64,000 nucleotides of DNA, from contig NZ_KB235896.1 of NCBI RefSeq assembly GCF_000332135.1, forward strand, positions 2,933,321 through 2,997,320. The letters are read 5' to 3'. The translations under genes were made by a program, and so were the position numbers. Shown piece by piece: positions 16,533 to 25,983 of this stretch (within the stretch, counting starts at the first letter, position 1; every line of letters begins with the position of its first letter). The notes below the pieces were generated by a model. The model saw only the letters and a program-made list of their open reading frames with translations. It was not told where the DNA came from and searched no databases. This DNA comes from Anabaena sp. PCC 7108. Lineage in GTDB: Bacteria > Cyanobacteriota > Cyanobacteriia > Cyanobacteriales > Nostocaceae.

Positions 16533-17519
16533 ATGATTCAATTCCGTATTCAGCCAGATAGTGAAATTCCGGCATCTAACCAACTGTTTAATCAAATCCG
16601 ATTTGCGATCGCATCTGGGCAATATCCACCTGCATACAAATTGCCCAGCACTAGGGCATTAGCAATGCAAACCGGACTACATCGCAATACGATTAGCAAG
16701 GTTTATCGGCAGTTGGAGGAAGAAGGATTTGTCGAAAGTCTGGCCGGTTCAGGAATCTATGTCCGAACCCAAGGTCATGAGGGCGGAAGTAGGTCAAAGT
16801 CACCTATTCTTAAGCAATATCCCGAAGCATACAAAGTAGTCCAACAAGCCTTGGATGAATTGCTCAATCAAGGTTGTTCTCTGAATGAAGCACGAGAACT
16901 ATGTTTAGCAGAAGTAGACTGGCGCTTGCGTTGTAGTGCTAGAGTGCTGGTAGTAGTACCATCTCAAGACATTGGTGCTGGGGAATTAATGGTGGATGAA
17001 TTACAAGAAGCCTTAAAAATCCCAGTCCAGTTGGTAGCAATGGAAGAATTATCGGCGGTATTAGACCAAACTACCTCGGCTACATTAGTCACCAGTCGAT
17101 ATTTTATCGGAGAAGTAGAAGCGATCGCAGCACCAAAAGCTGTGCGTGTCATTCCCCTAGATATTCACGACTATGCCAAGGAACTTAATGTAGTTAAAAG
17201 TCTTCCCAAAGCTAGTTGTATTGGCATCGTCAGCCTTAGTCCTGGTATTCTCAGAGCTACAGAAGTTATCCTGCACGGTTTACGGGGAGATGAATTATTG
17301 GTGATGACTTCCCAACCCAAAGATGCTTATAAACTGCAAGCAATCATCAAACGGGCAGAAATAACTTTTTGTACCGATCAAACTAGCTATTTAGCCGTAC
17401 AAGCAGGAGTGCAAATAGTTCTAGACGATCTTATTCGTCCACCCAAACTGATTCGCTGCGAAAACTACATTGGTTCTCTGTCGATTAATTTACTCAAACG
17501 AGAACTTGGTTTGGTTTAA
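16533..17519 (+). CDS. GntR-family transcriptional regulator
   Basis: A 329-residue protein with an N-terminal GntR winged helix (PASNQLFNQIRFAIASGQYP, LPSTRALAMQTGLHRNTISK, VYRQLEEEGFVES) and a long C-terminal domain without recognised enzyme motifs, unlike MocR-type proteins that carry an aminotransferase. The effector is unknown. The ATG at 16533 follows GGAGA by seven bases; TTG and GTG codons just upstream fit less well. The conserved cyanobacterial N-terminus (IQFRIQPDSEIP) supports this start. Confidence 0.85.
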   Translation: MIQFRIQPDSEIPASNQLFNQIRFAIASGQYPPAYKLPSTRALAMQTGLHRNTISKVYRQLEEEGFVESLAGSGIYVRTQGHEGGSRSKSPILKQYPEAYKVVQQALDELLNQGCSLNEARELCLAEVDWRLRCSARVLVVVPSQDIGAGELMVDELQEALKIPVQLVAMEELSAVLDQTTSATLVTSRYFIGEVEAIAAPKAVRVIPLDIHDYAKELNVVKSLPKASCIGIVSLSPGILRATEVILHGLRGDELLVMTSQPKDAYKLQAIIKRAEITFCTDQTSYLAVQAGVQIVLDDLIRPPKLIRCENYIGSLSINLLKRELGLV

Positions 17520-17632
17520 GTTCGGGGATTTGGGGAGGACGCTCTATGGGGAGATGGGGAGACACGGAGACGCGGAGACAGTGGGACGCGGAGAGTTTGT
17601 TTGATCAGCAATTAAGTAGAGTAAAACCCTCT

Positions 17633-17872
17633 TTCTCCCTGCCCCCTGCCCCCTGCCCCCTGCCTATTTATTCCCTGTTCCCTGTTCCCTGTTCCCTGCC
17701 CCCTGCCTATTTATTCCCTGTTCCCTGTTCCCTGTTCCCTGTTCCCTGTTCCCTGTTCCCTGTTCCCTGCCCCCTGCCTATTTATTCCCTGTTCCCTGTT
17801 CCCTGTTCCCTGTTCCCTGTTCCCTGTTCCCTGCCCCCTGCCTATTTATTCCCTGTTCCCTGTTCCCTGTTT
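17633..17872. repeat. Heptameric tandem repeat tract (TTCCCTG)
   Basis: A long tract built from the heptamer TTCCCTG and its variant CCCCCTG, arranged in a higher-order pattern in which runs of 3-7 TTCCCTG units are separated by TGCCTATTTATT. The block fills most of the gap between the GntR and alpha/beta hydrolase genes. It is a short tandemly repeated repetitive (STRR) sequence of the kind known from Nostocales. The complementary heptamer (CAGGGAA) recurs at 32506-32550. GGGGAGACACGGAGACGCGG-type units precede it at 17555-17590. Confidence 0.9.
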
Positions 17873-17891
17873 ACGAATTACGAATTACGAA

Positions 17892-18740
17892 TTATTGTAA
17901 AAACTCTTCCACTCGCTGCAAGTAGGTTTCTGGGTCTTCCAGCATGGGAAAATGGGCTGTATTCGGAATCAAAGCCAACTCAACTTTCTCACTTAGTGCT
18001 GCCGCTTTTTTACCCAATTCAGCTGGAATAATGATGTCATATTCCCCAGCTACCAGCAGCGTTGGTACTGTTAATTTAGCAAATTCTTCGGGCATTATTT
18101 CCGCTTGTTGCTTACTAACAGAAGTAAAAATTGTCCCTAAAGCAGCATCATAATCAGCATCAATAAAATCTTGTAAAAAAGCCTGACGTTCAGATTTGGG
18201 GATGGGACTATGCAAAAATCTCGCCATAAATATCCTGTCAGCCAGAGGTATTTTCCCTAACCATTTAGGACGAAATTTAACCACTAATCCACCAAATTTA
18301 TAAAAGGCAGAAAAGGCTTTTTCGTCATATTCAAAAATGCCGCTACAAGTTAAAATCGCTTTTTCCACTCTTTGGGGGTAGCGGTTGAGAAACAAAGTAG
18401 CAATAGAAGCGCCCATTGAATGAGCATTAATATAGACGCTGTTAAGTTGCAACCCATCTAACAAAGCAGCTAAATCTTCGGCGTATTCTTCTAATTCATA
18501 AGTTAACTCTGGAATTGCTGCGGATTCTTCTTGTTTAGGTTTAGCATGAGAACGTCCAAACCCCCGCATATCATAGAGTAAACAATCAAATTCTGCTAAT
18601 AAAGCCTCAGCCGTACTTCGCCAATACCTAGACGAACCAGCCCAACCATGAACGAAAACCATCACTGGCTTTACCAAATCCGATGATTTTTTCATCCACT
18701 CGTAGTAATGCTCAACCCCGCGAACCTTGATATAAGGCAT
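17892..18740 (-). CDS. Alpha/beta hydrolase
   Basis: A 282-residue alpha/beta-fold hydrolase. The oxyanion region VMVFVHGWAGSSRYW, the nucleophile elbow NAHSMGASIA (Ser), the acid LLVAGEYDIIIP (Asp) and the His in NTAHFPMLEDP are all in the normal order and spacing, so it should be catalytically competent. The substrate is unknown. It lies between a heptamer repeat tract and an AATCACC repeat tract (about 18798-18842) that separates it from clpX. Confidence 0.88.
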   Translation of the reverse strand: MPYIKVRGVEHYYEWMKKSSDLVKPVMVFVHGWAGSSRYWRSTAEALLAEFDCLLYDMRGFGRSHAKPKQEESAAIPELTYELEEYAEDLAALLDGLQLNSVYINAHSMGASIATLFLNRYPQRVEKAILTCSGIFEYDEKAFSAFYKFGGLVVKFRPKWLGKIPLADRIFMARFLHSPIPKSERQAFLQDFIDADYDAALGTIFTSVSKQQAEIMPEEFAKLTVPTLLVAGEYDIIIPAELGKKAAALSEKVELALIPNTAHFPMLEDPETYLQRVEEFLQ

Positions 18741-18840
18741 TTATCACAATTAAAAATTAAAAATCAAAAATGAATGATGACTAATAATTGGTGAATAATC
18801 ACCAATCACCAATCACCAATCACCAATTACCAATTACCAA

Positions 18841-20181
18841 TTATGCCGATTCTGGTTTAGGTAGTGAAGAAGGATGTACTAGCAGTTCAGCAGTAGAACG
18901 CTTCTCAACCATTTCCTTGGTGACAGTGCAGCGAGTTACATCCTTACGAGATGGTAACTCATACATGACATCCAGCATCAATTCTTCCACAATACCCCGT
19001 AAAGCCCGCGCCCCAGTTTTCCGACGGTAGGCTTCTTGCGCGATCGCTCGCAAAGCTTCTGGTTTAAAATCTAACTGGACATTATCCATTTTCAGCAGTT
19101 TTTGGTACTGCTTCACCAAAGCGCTGCGTGGTTGGGTGAGAATTGCCATTAGCGCCTCTTCATCCAGGGGATCTACCACCGCTACCATTGGCATCCGCCC
19201 TATGAATTCGGGAATCATGCCAAATTTCACCAAGTCATCTGGTTGGAGATGGCGTAGAGTATCTGCTGCCCGTTTTTCCTTACTTTGACCTTCTCCCGGT
19301 TGGACAAAGCCCATTGACTTTTTACCCACTCTCTGATCTACGACTTTTTCCAAGCCCACAAATGCGCCGCCGCAGATAAAGAGAATATTACTAGTATCAA
19401 TTTGGATGCAGTCTTGATAAGGGTGCTTACGTCCGCCTTGAGGTGGAACGTTGGCAATTGTTCCCTCCAGCATTTTCAGTAAAGCTTGCTGTACCCCTTC
19501 TCCAGAAACATCCCTTGTAATCGAGGTATTTTCACTCTTGCGAGCGATTTTATCAATTTCGTCGATGTAGATAATTCCCCTCTGTGCTTCCTCTACATCT
19601 AAATCTGCCACTTGCAAGAGTCGCAACAAGATATTTTCCACATCTTCCCCCACATACCCTGCTTCTGTCAGAGTTGTGGCATCAGCAACAGCAAAGGGAA
19701 CATCGAGGATTTTTGCCAGAGTTTGTGCGAGGAGAGTTTTACCGCAACCGGTAGGTCCCATTAATAAAATGTTGGACTTTTGTAGTTCTATGGCATCATC
19801 TGCCCCGCCTTTTCCATTGGCTTTAGACTGAACAATGGCCAAGCGCTTATAGTGATTATAAACTGCCACTGAAAGCACTTTTTTGGCCTCGTCTTGACCA
19901 ATTACGTGTTCGTCTAGATATTTTTTGATCTCTCTAGGTTTCGGTATTTGGTTAAATGAGAGATTGGCAGAACGGGTACGGCGTTTTTGAGGCGGTTCTG
20001 ATCGTGGTGCTGGTTGGGAAGCGGCAGCATTCGTATCAAGTAACTCCTCATCTAGGATTTCATTACACAAGTCTACGCATTCATCGCAGATGTAGACTCC
20101 CGGCCCCGCGATTAATTTACGCACCTGCTCTTGAGACTTGCCGCAAAATGAACATTTTAAATGGGAGTCGTACTTAGACAT
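18841..20181 (-). CDS. clpX: ATP-dependent Clp protease ATP-binding subunit ClpX
   Basis: A 446-residue ClpX. The N-terminal zinc domain has Cys 10, 13, 32 and 35 (CSFC and CDEC). The AAA+ module has Walker A GPTGCGKT at 141-148, Walker B IIYIDEID with Asp 205-Glu 206, GYVGED pore loop 1 and the RVGKKSMGF region; [21 protein letters not shown] is the sensor 2/C-terminal helix. ClpX unfolds tagged substrates and feeds them to ClpP, whose gene is nine bases upstream, so the two are co-transcribed. Confidence 0.97.
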   Translation of the reverse strand: MSKYDSHLKCSFCGKSQEQVRKLIAGPGVYICDECVDLCNEILDEELLDTNAAASQPAPRSEPPQKRRTRSANLSFNQIPKPREIKKYLDEHVIGQDEAKKVLSVAVYNHYKRLAIVQSKANGKGGADDAIELQKSNILLMGPTGCGKTLLAQTLAKILDVPFAVADATTLTEAGYVGEDVENILLRLLQVADLDVEEAQRGIIYIDEIDKIARKSENTSITRDVSGEGVQQALLKMLEGTIANVPPQGGRKHPYQDCIQIDTSNILFICGGAFVGLEKVVDQRVGKKSMGFVQPGEGQSKEKRAADTLRHLQPDDLVKFGMIPEFIGRMPMVAVVDPLDEEALMAILTQPRSALVKQYQKLLKMDNVQLDFKPEALRAIAQEAYRRKTGARALRGIVEELMLDVMYELPSRKDVTRCTVTKEMVEKRSTAELLVHPSSLPKPESA

Positions 20182-20190
20182 ACCAGCCTC

Positions 20191-20889
20191 TTATTTCAGA
20201 ATGGTGACGTTTTCCCCTGCTGTGGGAAGATTTTGTCGGGAAATGACCTGATCGATCAAACCGTAATTCTTCGCCTCTTCTGCCGACATGAAAAAGTCGC
20301 GTTCTGTATCTGCTTCAATTCTTTCTAGGGGTTGACCAGTATGTTTGGCCATTAACTGGTTCAAATTACCCTTAATGTAAAGAATTTCTCGCGCTTGAAT
20401 TTCAATGTCAATGGCTTGTCCTTGAGCGCCACCAAGGGGTTGGTGAATCATAATCCGGGAGTCAGGTAAAGACATACGTTTCCCTGCTGTCCCAGATGTT
20501 AATAAAAATGCCCCCATGCTCGCGGCTAGTCCAAAACAGATGGTTACAACATCGGGACGTATTTGCTGTATTGTATCATAGATTGCCATCCCTGCGTACA
20601 CTGAACCACCGGGAGAATTGATGTAAAGTTGAATATCTTTTTCTGAATCTTCGGCATCTAAGAATAGCAGTTGGGCAACAATTGAGTTAGCTACAGCATC
20701 ATCTATTGGTGTTCCCAAAAAAATAATCCGCTCTCGCAGTAGGCGGGAGTAAATATCAAAAGCCCTTTCTCCCACGCCTGATTGTTCTACCACCATCGGG
20801 ACGATGTTGCTAGGACTGCTCAAGTTGCAGCTAATGCCAATGGGACTCAAGCTGCTAATTGGGTAATTTCCCGATTGCGATACAAGCAT
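20191..20889 (-). CDS. clpP: ATP-dependent Clp protease proteolytic subunit ClpP
   Basis: A 232-residue serine peptidase with an intact triad: Ser 124 in [11 protein letters not shown], His 149 in IMIHQPLGG and Asp 198 in [10 protein letters not shown]. The first ~30 residues (rich in Ser, Pro, Asn) are longer than in E. coli ClpP minus its propeptide and fit a cyanobacterial propeptide. It lies directly upstream of clpX and downstream of tig in a typical chaperone-protease cluster. Cyanobacteria have several ClpP/ClpR paralogues; the tig-linked one pairs with ClpX. Confidence 0.96.
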   Translation of the reverse strand: MLVSQSGNYPISSLSPIGISCNLSSPSNIVPMVVEQSGVGERAFDIYSRLLRERIIFLGTPIDDAVANSIVAQLLFLDAEDSEKDIQLYINSPGGSVYAGMAIYDTIQQIRPDVVTICFGLAASMGAFLLTSGTAGKRMSLPDSRIMIHQPLGGAQGQAIDIEIQAREILYIKGNLNQLMAKHTGQPLERIEADTERDFFMSAEEAKNYGLIDQVISRQNLPTAGENVTILK

Positions 20890-21115
20890 ACAAGAATATT
20901 TAACAATAAGTGGGACAGATTTTGCGGCCGTTTTGGCTGCTTTTTTAGCGGATGGAATTTTGATTTGAGCTATGTGTTAACCATTATGCCTTATATAAAT
21001 ATAAATTCTTCTCGTTTAAGTTGGTCTTGAATGCTGAGGATGAGGGCAGAAGGCAAGAGGCAGGAAGCAGGAGGTAATTATTTCTCCCCCCTATCTCCGC
21101 GTCTCCCCATCTTCC

Positions 21116-22531
21116 TTACTCAGGACTTGTAGTTGCTTCTTCAGTGGCAGCGTCAGGACTTTGACCTTCTAATTCTCCTGCTGGTTCCTCTATAGGAGTT
21201 AAAGAACCTTCTGGTACTAGTTCCACACTGGAGTTAGCTAAAAGCCAATCAATGATTTTTTCGTTTAACAGTTCGTTCTCTACCACTGATTGTAGTCTGA
21301 CCGGATCTACATCTTCCTCGGGATACTGTTCTATCAGTTCTTTGACTCTAGCTTGAACTTCTGGAGGTGTAACTTGGATAGATTCGCGTTTGCCGATTTC
21401 TTGGATGGCTAGGGAACGTTTGAGGCGTTCAATTGCCTCTGGCTGCGATCGCTCCCGCAATTGGGGAATAATATCTTGGGTAAACAGCTTTTTCACATCT
21501 AGCCCTTGCTGTGACAGTTTCATTGCTGTCTGTGTCAACATGGCATCGATTTCTTGGTCAATTAAAGTCGCGGGTAAATCAACTTCTACGTTTTTGAGCA
21601 GTTCTTCTAACAAGGCTTCTTGCTGATTTGCCTTAGTTTTATCTTCAGCCTCTTTTTGATATCGTGTTTCTAAAGATGCCCGCAATTGTTCTAATGTTTC
21701 AAATTCACTCACTTCTTGAGCAAAATCATCATTCAATTCCGGTAGTTCTTTTTCCTTGATTTCTTTGAGTGTCACCGTGAAAAGTGCGGGTTTACCAGCT
21801 AACTCTTCGTTAGCATAAGGATCTGGAAACTGCGCCGGAATTTCTCTGGTTTCTCCAGGGTTCATGCCTACCATACCGGAGACAAAACCAGGGATAAACT
21901 TATCTTCTTGTAACTCGACTTGAAAATCAGTGGCTTCTCCACCGGGAATTGGTGTGGGTTCTGTTGATTCGTCTTCACCTTCAGCTTTGGTGATTACACC
22001 TTTAAAATCAACTACGGCAATATCCCCAATTTGGGCGGCTCGTCCTTCCACAGGAATCAAGGTGGCCATTTCTTGGCGTTCCTTGTTTAGTACATCATCC
22101 ACTTTTGCGGGATCATACTTGATTTCTTCGGCTTTGGCTTGCAAACCCGTGTACTGCGTCAAATTGATTTCTGGTTCTATATCAACCGCAGCTGAAATTA
22201 CTAAGGGTTGCCCAGGTTCATAATTATTAATCAAATCATCAAAAGATGAGCGTAAACGCGGTTGACCAATGGCCTGAATTGCTTCTTGTTTGACTGCTTC
22301 TTCAATACCATCTGGAATTAGTTCTTCCAGGGCAGCTGCTTTAATACGAGTTACGCCTAAACGCTGTAATAATATCTGCCGGGGTACTTTGCCTTTGCGA
22401 AACCCAGGAATATTGACAGTTTTACTTAAGTTTTTAACGACTTGTTCGTATTTTTGTTTGGTATTTTCCGGTGTAATCTCTATTTCCAACCCGATTTGGC
22501 TGGCGGGAAGTTTTTCCTGGGTGACTTTCAT
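21116..22531 (-). CDS. tig: Trigger factor
   Basis: A 471-residue ribosome-associated chaperone. The ribosome-binding domain has the signature NIPGFRKGKVPRQIL near residue 40; a central FKBP-type peptidyl-prolyl isomerase domain (IGDIAVVDFKGVITKAEGED, FIPGFVSGMVGMNPGETREI) and an all-helical C-terminal substrate-binding arm follow, with an acidic cyanobacterial tail (LEGQSPDAATEEATTSPE). It begins the tig-clpP-clpX cluster; about 225 bases, including GGAGACGCGG-type repeats, separate it from clpP, so clpP may also have its own promoter. Confidence 0.96.
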   Translation of the reverse strand: MKVTQEKLPASQIGLEIEITPENTKQKYEQVVKNLSKTVNIPGFRKGKVPRQILLQRLGVTRIKAAALEELIPDGIEEAVKQEAIQAIGQPRLRSSFDDLINNYEPGQPLVISAAVDIEPEINLTQYTGLQAKAEEIKYDPAKVDDVLNKERQEMATLIPVEGRAAQIGDIAVVDFKGVITKAEGEDESTEPTPIPGGEATDFQVELQEDKFIPGFVSGMVGMNPGETREIPAQFPDPYANEELAGKPALFTVTLKEIKEKELPELNDDFAQEVSEFETLEQLRASLETRYQKEAEDKTKANQQEALLEELLKNVEVDLPATLIDQEIDAMLTQTAMKLSQQGLDVKKLFTQDIIPQLRERSQPEAIERLKRSLAIQEIGKRESIQVTPPEVQARVKELIEQYPEEDVDPVRLQSVVENELLNEKIIDWLLANSSVELVPEGSLTPIEEPAGELEGQSPDAATEEATTSPE

Positions 22532-23663
22532 GCGTTGTCTCTAATTTTCTGGTGTTTTCATCTCTGAGTACACACAAGACGCGTATGGTTCGCGTTACTA
22601 ACTTGCTGTCTCAGGGGATAGGATATGTTGTAGACATAATCTTATCCAAGGTCGGGACTGTTGCCCTCTAGCAGATATCCAGTTTACTGCCAATGGCAAA
22701 AGACTTAACACTTTACTGCAATATCTTTACCGATAGCATTTTTACCTCAAATTTATCAGTCTTGAGCAGTTATTCAGCGCTTGGGACTAAAAAACCTGCT
22801 AAATTTTCTGGTGTTTGGGTTTTTTACTCACAACTGGACATTGGTAATGATGATCAAATTGCTTATACCATGATATCCTTTCAACATAGTAACTCTCTGT
22901 TTAGGGTTCTACCATTGATTGGCAAAGCTTTCTGGAAAAAGAGTGCTAACATTACCTGCCAACACCAAATATTTTTTTATGACCTGGTGCTGAATTGATT
23001 CTAAACATAGTATATTTCTGATATCACTCACCTAACTTTACAGCCTATAGACTTTTTTAGCCTACAAATATCTAGAAAATACTTCAATGCCAATCTCTCC
23101 ATTTTTCTCTAAAATTAAAGTTTGTTGTATGATAGTATTTGATTAAAATTCCCAGTAAAATTTAATCAGTAATTATTGTAAAAGGTAAGATGTCTTGAGA
23201 GAATGTTTCTAAAGTCTAAATTAATACCTAAATCGGCGATTAGAAATCGCGTCTACACAGACAAAACCCACCTTCTTGGGTTAAAAACCTTAATTTTGTG
23301 TTAGTCCACCTTCGTGGACTTAGTTTGTATAGTAGCAAATTATATTCGCCCAATAGTTTTAAAACATCCTCTAAGTATAAAAAATATAAAGTGTGGAAAT
23401 TTTGACCAAATTTAGAAAAAAATGTTGATGAATTGAAGTATGAACTAAAGTATAATGCGATCGCTATTTTATAGTATCTCTTGAGTGCTAGGCAATTGAG
23501 CAGAATTTGAAAGTGTTTAATTTTTGAGTTTCATATTTTGATTCAGTAAGGCGGGAAAATCTCTCAAAACTATTTAAAGATGTTTAATTTCTGATTTGAC
23601 CATTATAAATATTGTGATTTGTGCCAAAAAATTGTTAATAACCTCTTAAAGGAGGAGTTGAGT
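22532..23663. other. Long divergent intergenic region between tig and asd
   Basis: About 1.1 kb without a convincing gene. It holds the upstream regions of tig and asd, one dispersed palindromic element (23235-23350), and otherwise A/T-rich DNA. A frame at 22693-22998 on the plus strand (101 codons) has no recognisable features and a composition unlike neighbouring genes, so I do not call it. One HIP1 site (GCGATCGC) lies at 23458-23465. Confidence 0.6.
23235..23350. repeat. Dispersed palindromic element (MITE-like)
   Basis: A 116-base element with inverted ends (GGCGATTAGAAATCGC at left; the right end closes ATATTCGCC) and two inner hairpins, AACCCACC..TTGGGTT and AGTCCACC-TTCG-TGGACT. Elements with this layout (ends, GTCTACACAGACAAA, TTAGTTTGTATAG) are frequent in filamentous cyanobacteria. 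No target duplication is clear. Confidence 0.7.
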
Positions 23664-24695
23664 TTGTCTAAATCCTATCGTGTCGCTATTTTGGGAGCAA
23701 CTGGTGCTGTAGGCACAGAGTTGCTGGAATTACTAGAAAGCCGGAATTTTCCTATTGCTAATTTAAAATTGTTAGCATCTGAGCGCAGTTCGGGAAAAAC
23801 ACTCAAATTTAAAGGGGAAAACATACTAGTTGAACCTGTAACTGAACAGGCTTTTGAAAACGTCGATATAGTGCTGGCTAGTGCAGGTGGTGGCACATCT
23901 AAAACCTGGGCTGGAGTAGCAGTAGCAAAAGGCGCAGTGGTGATAGATAACTCCAGTGCTTTCCGCATGAACCCAGCAGTTCCGTTGATAGTACCAGAGG
24001 TAAATCCCCAAGCCGCAATTAGTCACAAAGGGATTATTGCCAATCCCAACTGCACCACAATTTTAATGGCCTTAGCAGTATGGCCATTGCATAAGGTTAA
24101 ACCAGTAAAAAGAATTGTAGCAGCTACATACCAATCTGCTAGTGGTGCTGGTGCTAAAGCAATGGAAGAAGTGAAAACCCAAACCAGGGACATATTACAA
24201 GGAAAAACGCCAGTTGCTGAAGTGCTGCCTTACCCATTAGCTTTTAATTTATTTCCTCATAATTCCCCATTAACCGATTTAGGGTATTGTGAAGAAGAAT
24301 TGAAAATGGTCAACGAAACCCGCAAAATATTTGGTAGTCAAGAAATTAGAATAACGGCAACTTGTGTGCGGGTTCCCGTACTCCGCGCCCATTCAGAAGC
24401 AATTAATCTAGAATTTGAGACACCTTTTAATCCAGATGAGGCTAGAAGAATTTTAAGTCAAGCCCCTGGAGTAAAATTGGTAGAAGATTGGCAAGCAAAT
24501 CATTTTCCCATGCCAATAGAAGCCAGTGGGCGGGATGAAGTTTTAGTAGGGAGAATTCGTCAAGATATTTCTCATGATTGTGGCTTGGAACTATGGCTGT
24601 GTGGTGACCAAATTCGCAAAGGCGCAGCATTAAATGCAGTACAGATTGCCGAATTATTAGTAGAGAAAGACCTGCTCAAACCAGCAACATTATAA
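23664..24695 (+). CDS. asd: Aspartate-semialdehyde dehydrogenase
   Basis: A 343-residue enzyme that reduces aspartyl phosphate to aspartate semialdehyde, the branch-point step to lysine, threonine and methionine. NADP-binding GATGAVGTELLELLE is near residue 11, the catalytic Cys is residue 130 in ANPNCTT, and the acid/base His is in VLRAHSEAI. I place the start at TTG 23664: GGAGG lies eight bases before it and the protein then begins MSKSYRVAILGATG, the usual N-terminus. It is followed by dapA and rnj, a common cyanobacterial order. Confidence 0.95.
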   Translation: MSKSYRVAILGATGAVGTELLELLESRNFPIANLKLLASERSSGKTLKFKGENILVEPVTEQAFENVDIVLASAGGGTSKTWAGVAVAKGAVVIDNSSAFRMNPAVPLIVPEVNPQAAISHKGIIANPNCTTILMALAVWPLHKVKPVKRIVAATYQSASGAGAKAMEEVKTQTRDILQGKTPVAEVLPYPLAFNLFPHNSPLTDLGYCEEELKMVNETRKIFGSQEIRITATCVRVPVLRAHSEAINLEFETPFNPDEARRILSQAPGVKLVEDWQANHFPMPIEASGRDEVLVGRIRQDISHDCGLELWLCGDQIRKGAALNAVQIAELLVEKDLLKPATL

Positions 24696-24796
24696 GTTTA
24701 AATGTAGTCATTAGTGGTTGGTAACAGCCAAGAATAAGCCAAGAACAATCACTAATGAGTAATGAATAATCAGGAGTAATCAGGAGTAAAACGAGG

Positions 24797-25681
24797 GTGG
24801 GAGATTTTGGTACAGTTATAACTGCTATGATTACGCCGTTTAAAGCAGACGGCAGCGTTAACTATGATGTAGCAGCCCAATTAGCAAATCATTTAGTTAA
24901 CAACGGTACAGATACATTAGTTGTATGTGGAACAACAGGAGAATCTCCTACCTTAAGTTGGGACGAGGAATACCAGTTGTTTGTTGAGGTATTGCAGGCC
25001 GTAGCTGGGAAAGCTAAAGTAATTGCCGGCTGTGGTTCTAACTCGACAACCGAAGCGATCGCCGCAACCGAAAAAGCAGCTAGAATAGGAGTACATGGTT
25101 CTTTACAAGTTGTCCCCTATTACAACAAACCGCCGCAAGCTGGATTGTATCAGCACTTTCAGGCAATAGCAAAAGCCTGTCCCGACTTACCAATGTTGTT
25201 ATATAACATCCCTGGTCGTACAGGTCAAAACCTGAGTCCAGAAACAGTTGTACGTCTAGCCCAAATTAACAACATAGTCGGCATTAAAGAAGCCAGCGGC
25301 AACTTAGACCAGTCCAGCGAAATTCGCCGCTTGACACCCAAAGAATTTCAGATTTACGCTGGAGATGATTCTTTGACCTTGCCGATGTTAGCTATAGGTG
25401 CTAAGGGTGTAGTAAGTGTGGCTTCTCATTTGGTAGGTAATCAACTGCAACAGATGATTCACGCTTTTAGTATCGGTAAAATAAAAATTGCTACTGAGAT
25501 TCATCTACAACTGTTTCCGTTGTTTAAAGCTTTATTTTTAACAACAAATCCCATCTTAGTTAAGCAAGCACTAAAAATTCAAGGTTGGGAGGTTGGTTCA
25601 GTGCGTCTGCCGCTATGTGAAAGTGACGCAGAAATTTGTCAAAAGTTAGAAGTTGTGCTGAAAGAACTTAGTTTAGTCTAA
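24797..25681 (+). CDS. dapA: 4-hydroxy-tetrahydrodipicolinate synthase
   Basis: A 294-residue DapA. The Schiff-base Lys is residue 164 in [11 protein letters not shown], the catalytic Tyr 136 is in [10 protein letters not shown], and [11 protein letters not shown] binds pyruvate. It condenses pyruvate with the product of the upstream asd gene, so the two neighbours catalyse successive steps of lysine/diaminopimelate synthesis. It starts with GTG at 24797; a suitable ATG is absent. Confidence 0.96.
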   Translation: MGDFGTVITAMITPFKADGSVNYDVAAQLANHLVNNGTDTLVVCGTTGESPTLSWDEEYQLFVEVLQAVAGKAKVIAGCGSNSTTEAIAATEKAARIGVHGSLQVVPYYNKPPQAGLYQHFQAIAKACPDLPMLLYNIPGRTGQNLSPETVVRLAQINNIVGIKEASGNLDQSSEIRRLTPKEFQIYAGDDSLTLPMLAIGAKGVVSVASHLVGNQLQQMIHAFSIGKIKIATEIHLQLFPLFKALFLTTNPILVKQALKIQGWEVGSVRLPLCESDAEICQKLEVVLKELSLV

Positions 25682-25983
25682 GCGCCAATATGTTGGATAC
25701 TGGCAAATTCAGATTGCCCAAAATATATATAGATACTTGGCAATAATTGCTACTAAGATGCGATTTAAACATCTGTGCTACAACTGAAAGATATAAAAAT
25801 ACTGTTCTACGAGACGCTGCGTAAACAGTGAGAACTTCATTTTATTCAGTAAAAAAGTTGGATATCTGAAATTAAAACTTGGTTGTTTTTACACTGACTA
25901 CACTATATAAAATCAGTGTTGTATTTCATACAAGAAAGCTAACTATCAACTGATTCACAACAAACAACAATCTCAAGGAGAAA
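25682..25983. other. Intergenic region dapA-rnj with a small dispersed repeat
   Basis: About 300 bases, A/T-rich. It contains a short repeat-like stretch at about 25808-25830 (CTACGAGACGCTGCGTAAAC), similar in type to the small dispersed repeats known in Nostocales. The rnj RBS (CAAGGAG) is at 25974-25980. No gene is seen. Confidence 0.55.

Noticed and set aside
17546-18031. Long plus-strand frame of Pro/Cys/Phe repeats
   Set aside because: It is the translation of the TTCCCTG heptamer tract and then of the antisense strand of the hydrolase gene.
22693-22998. 101-codon plus-strand frame between tig and asd
   Set aside because: No RBS, no recognisable domain, odd composition and no conserved neighbours; most likely a chance frame in the tig upstream region.
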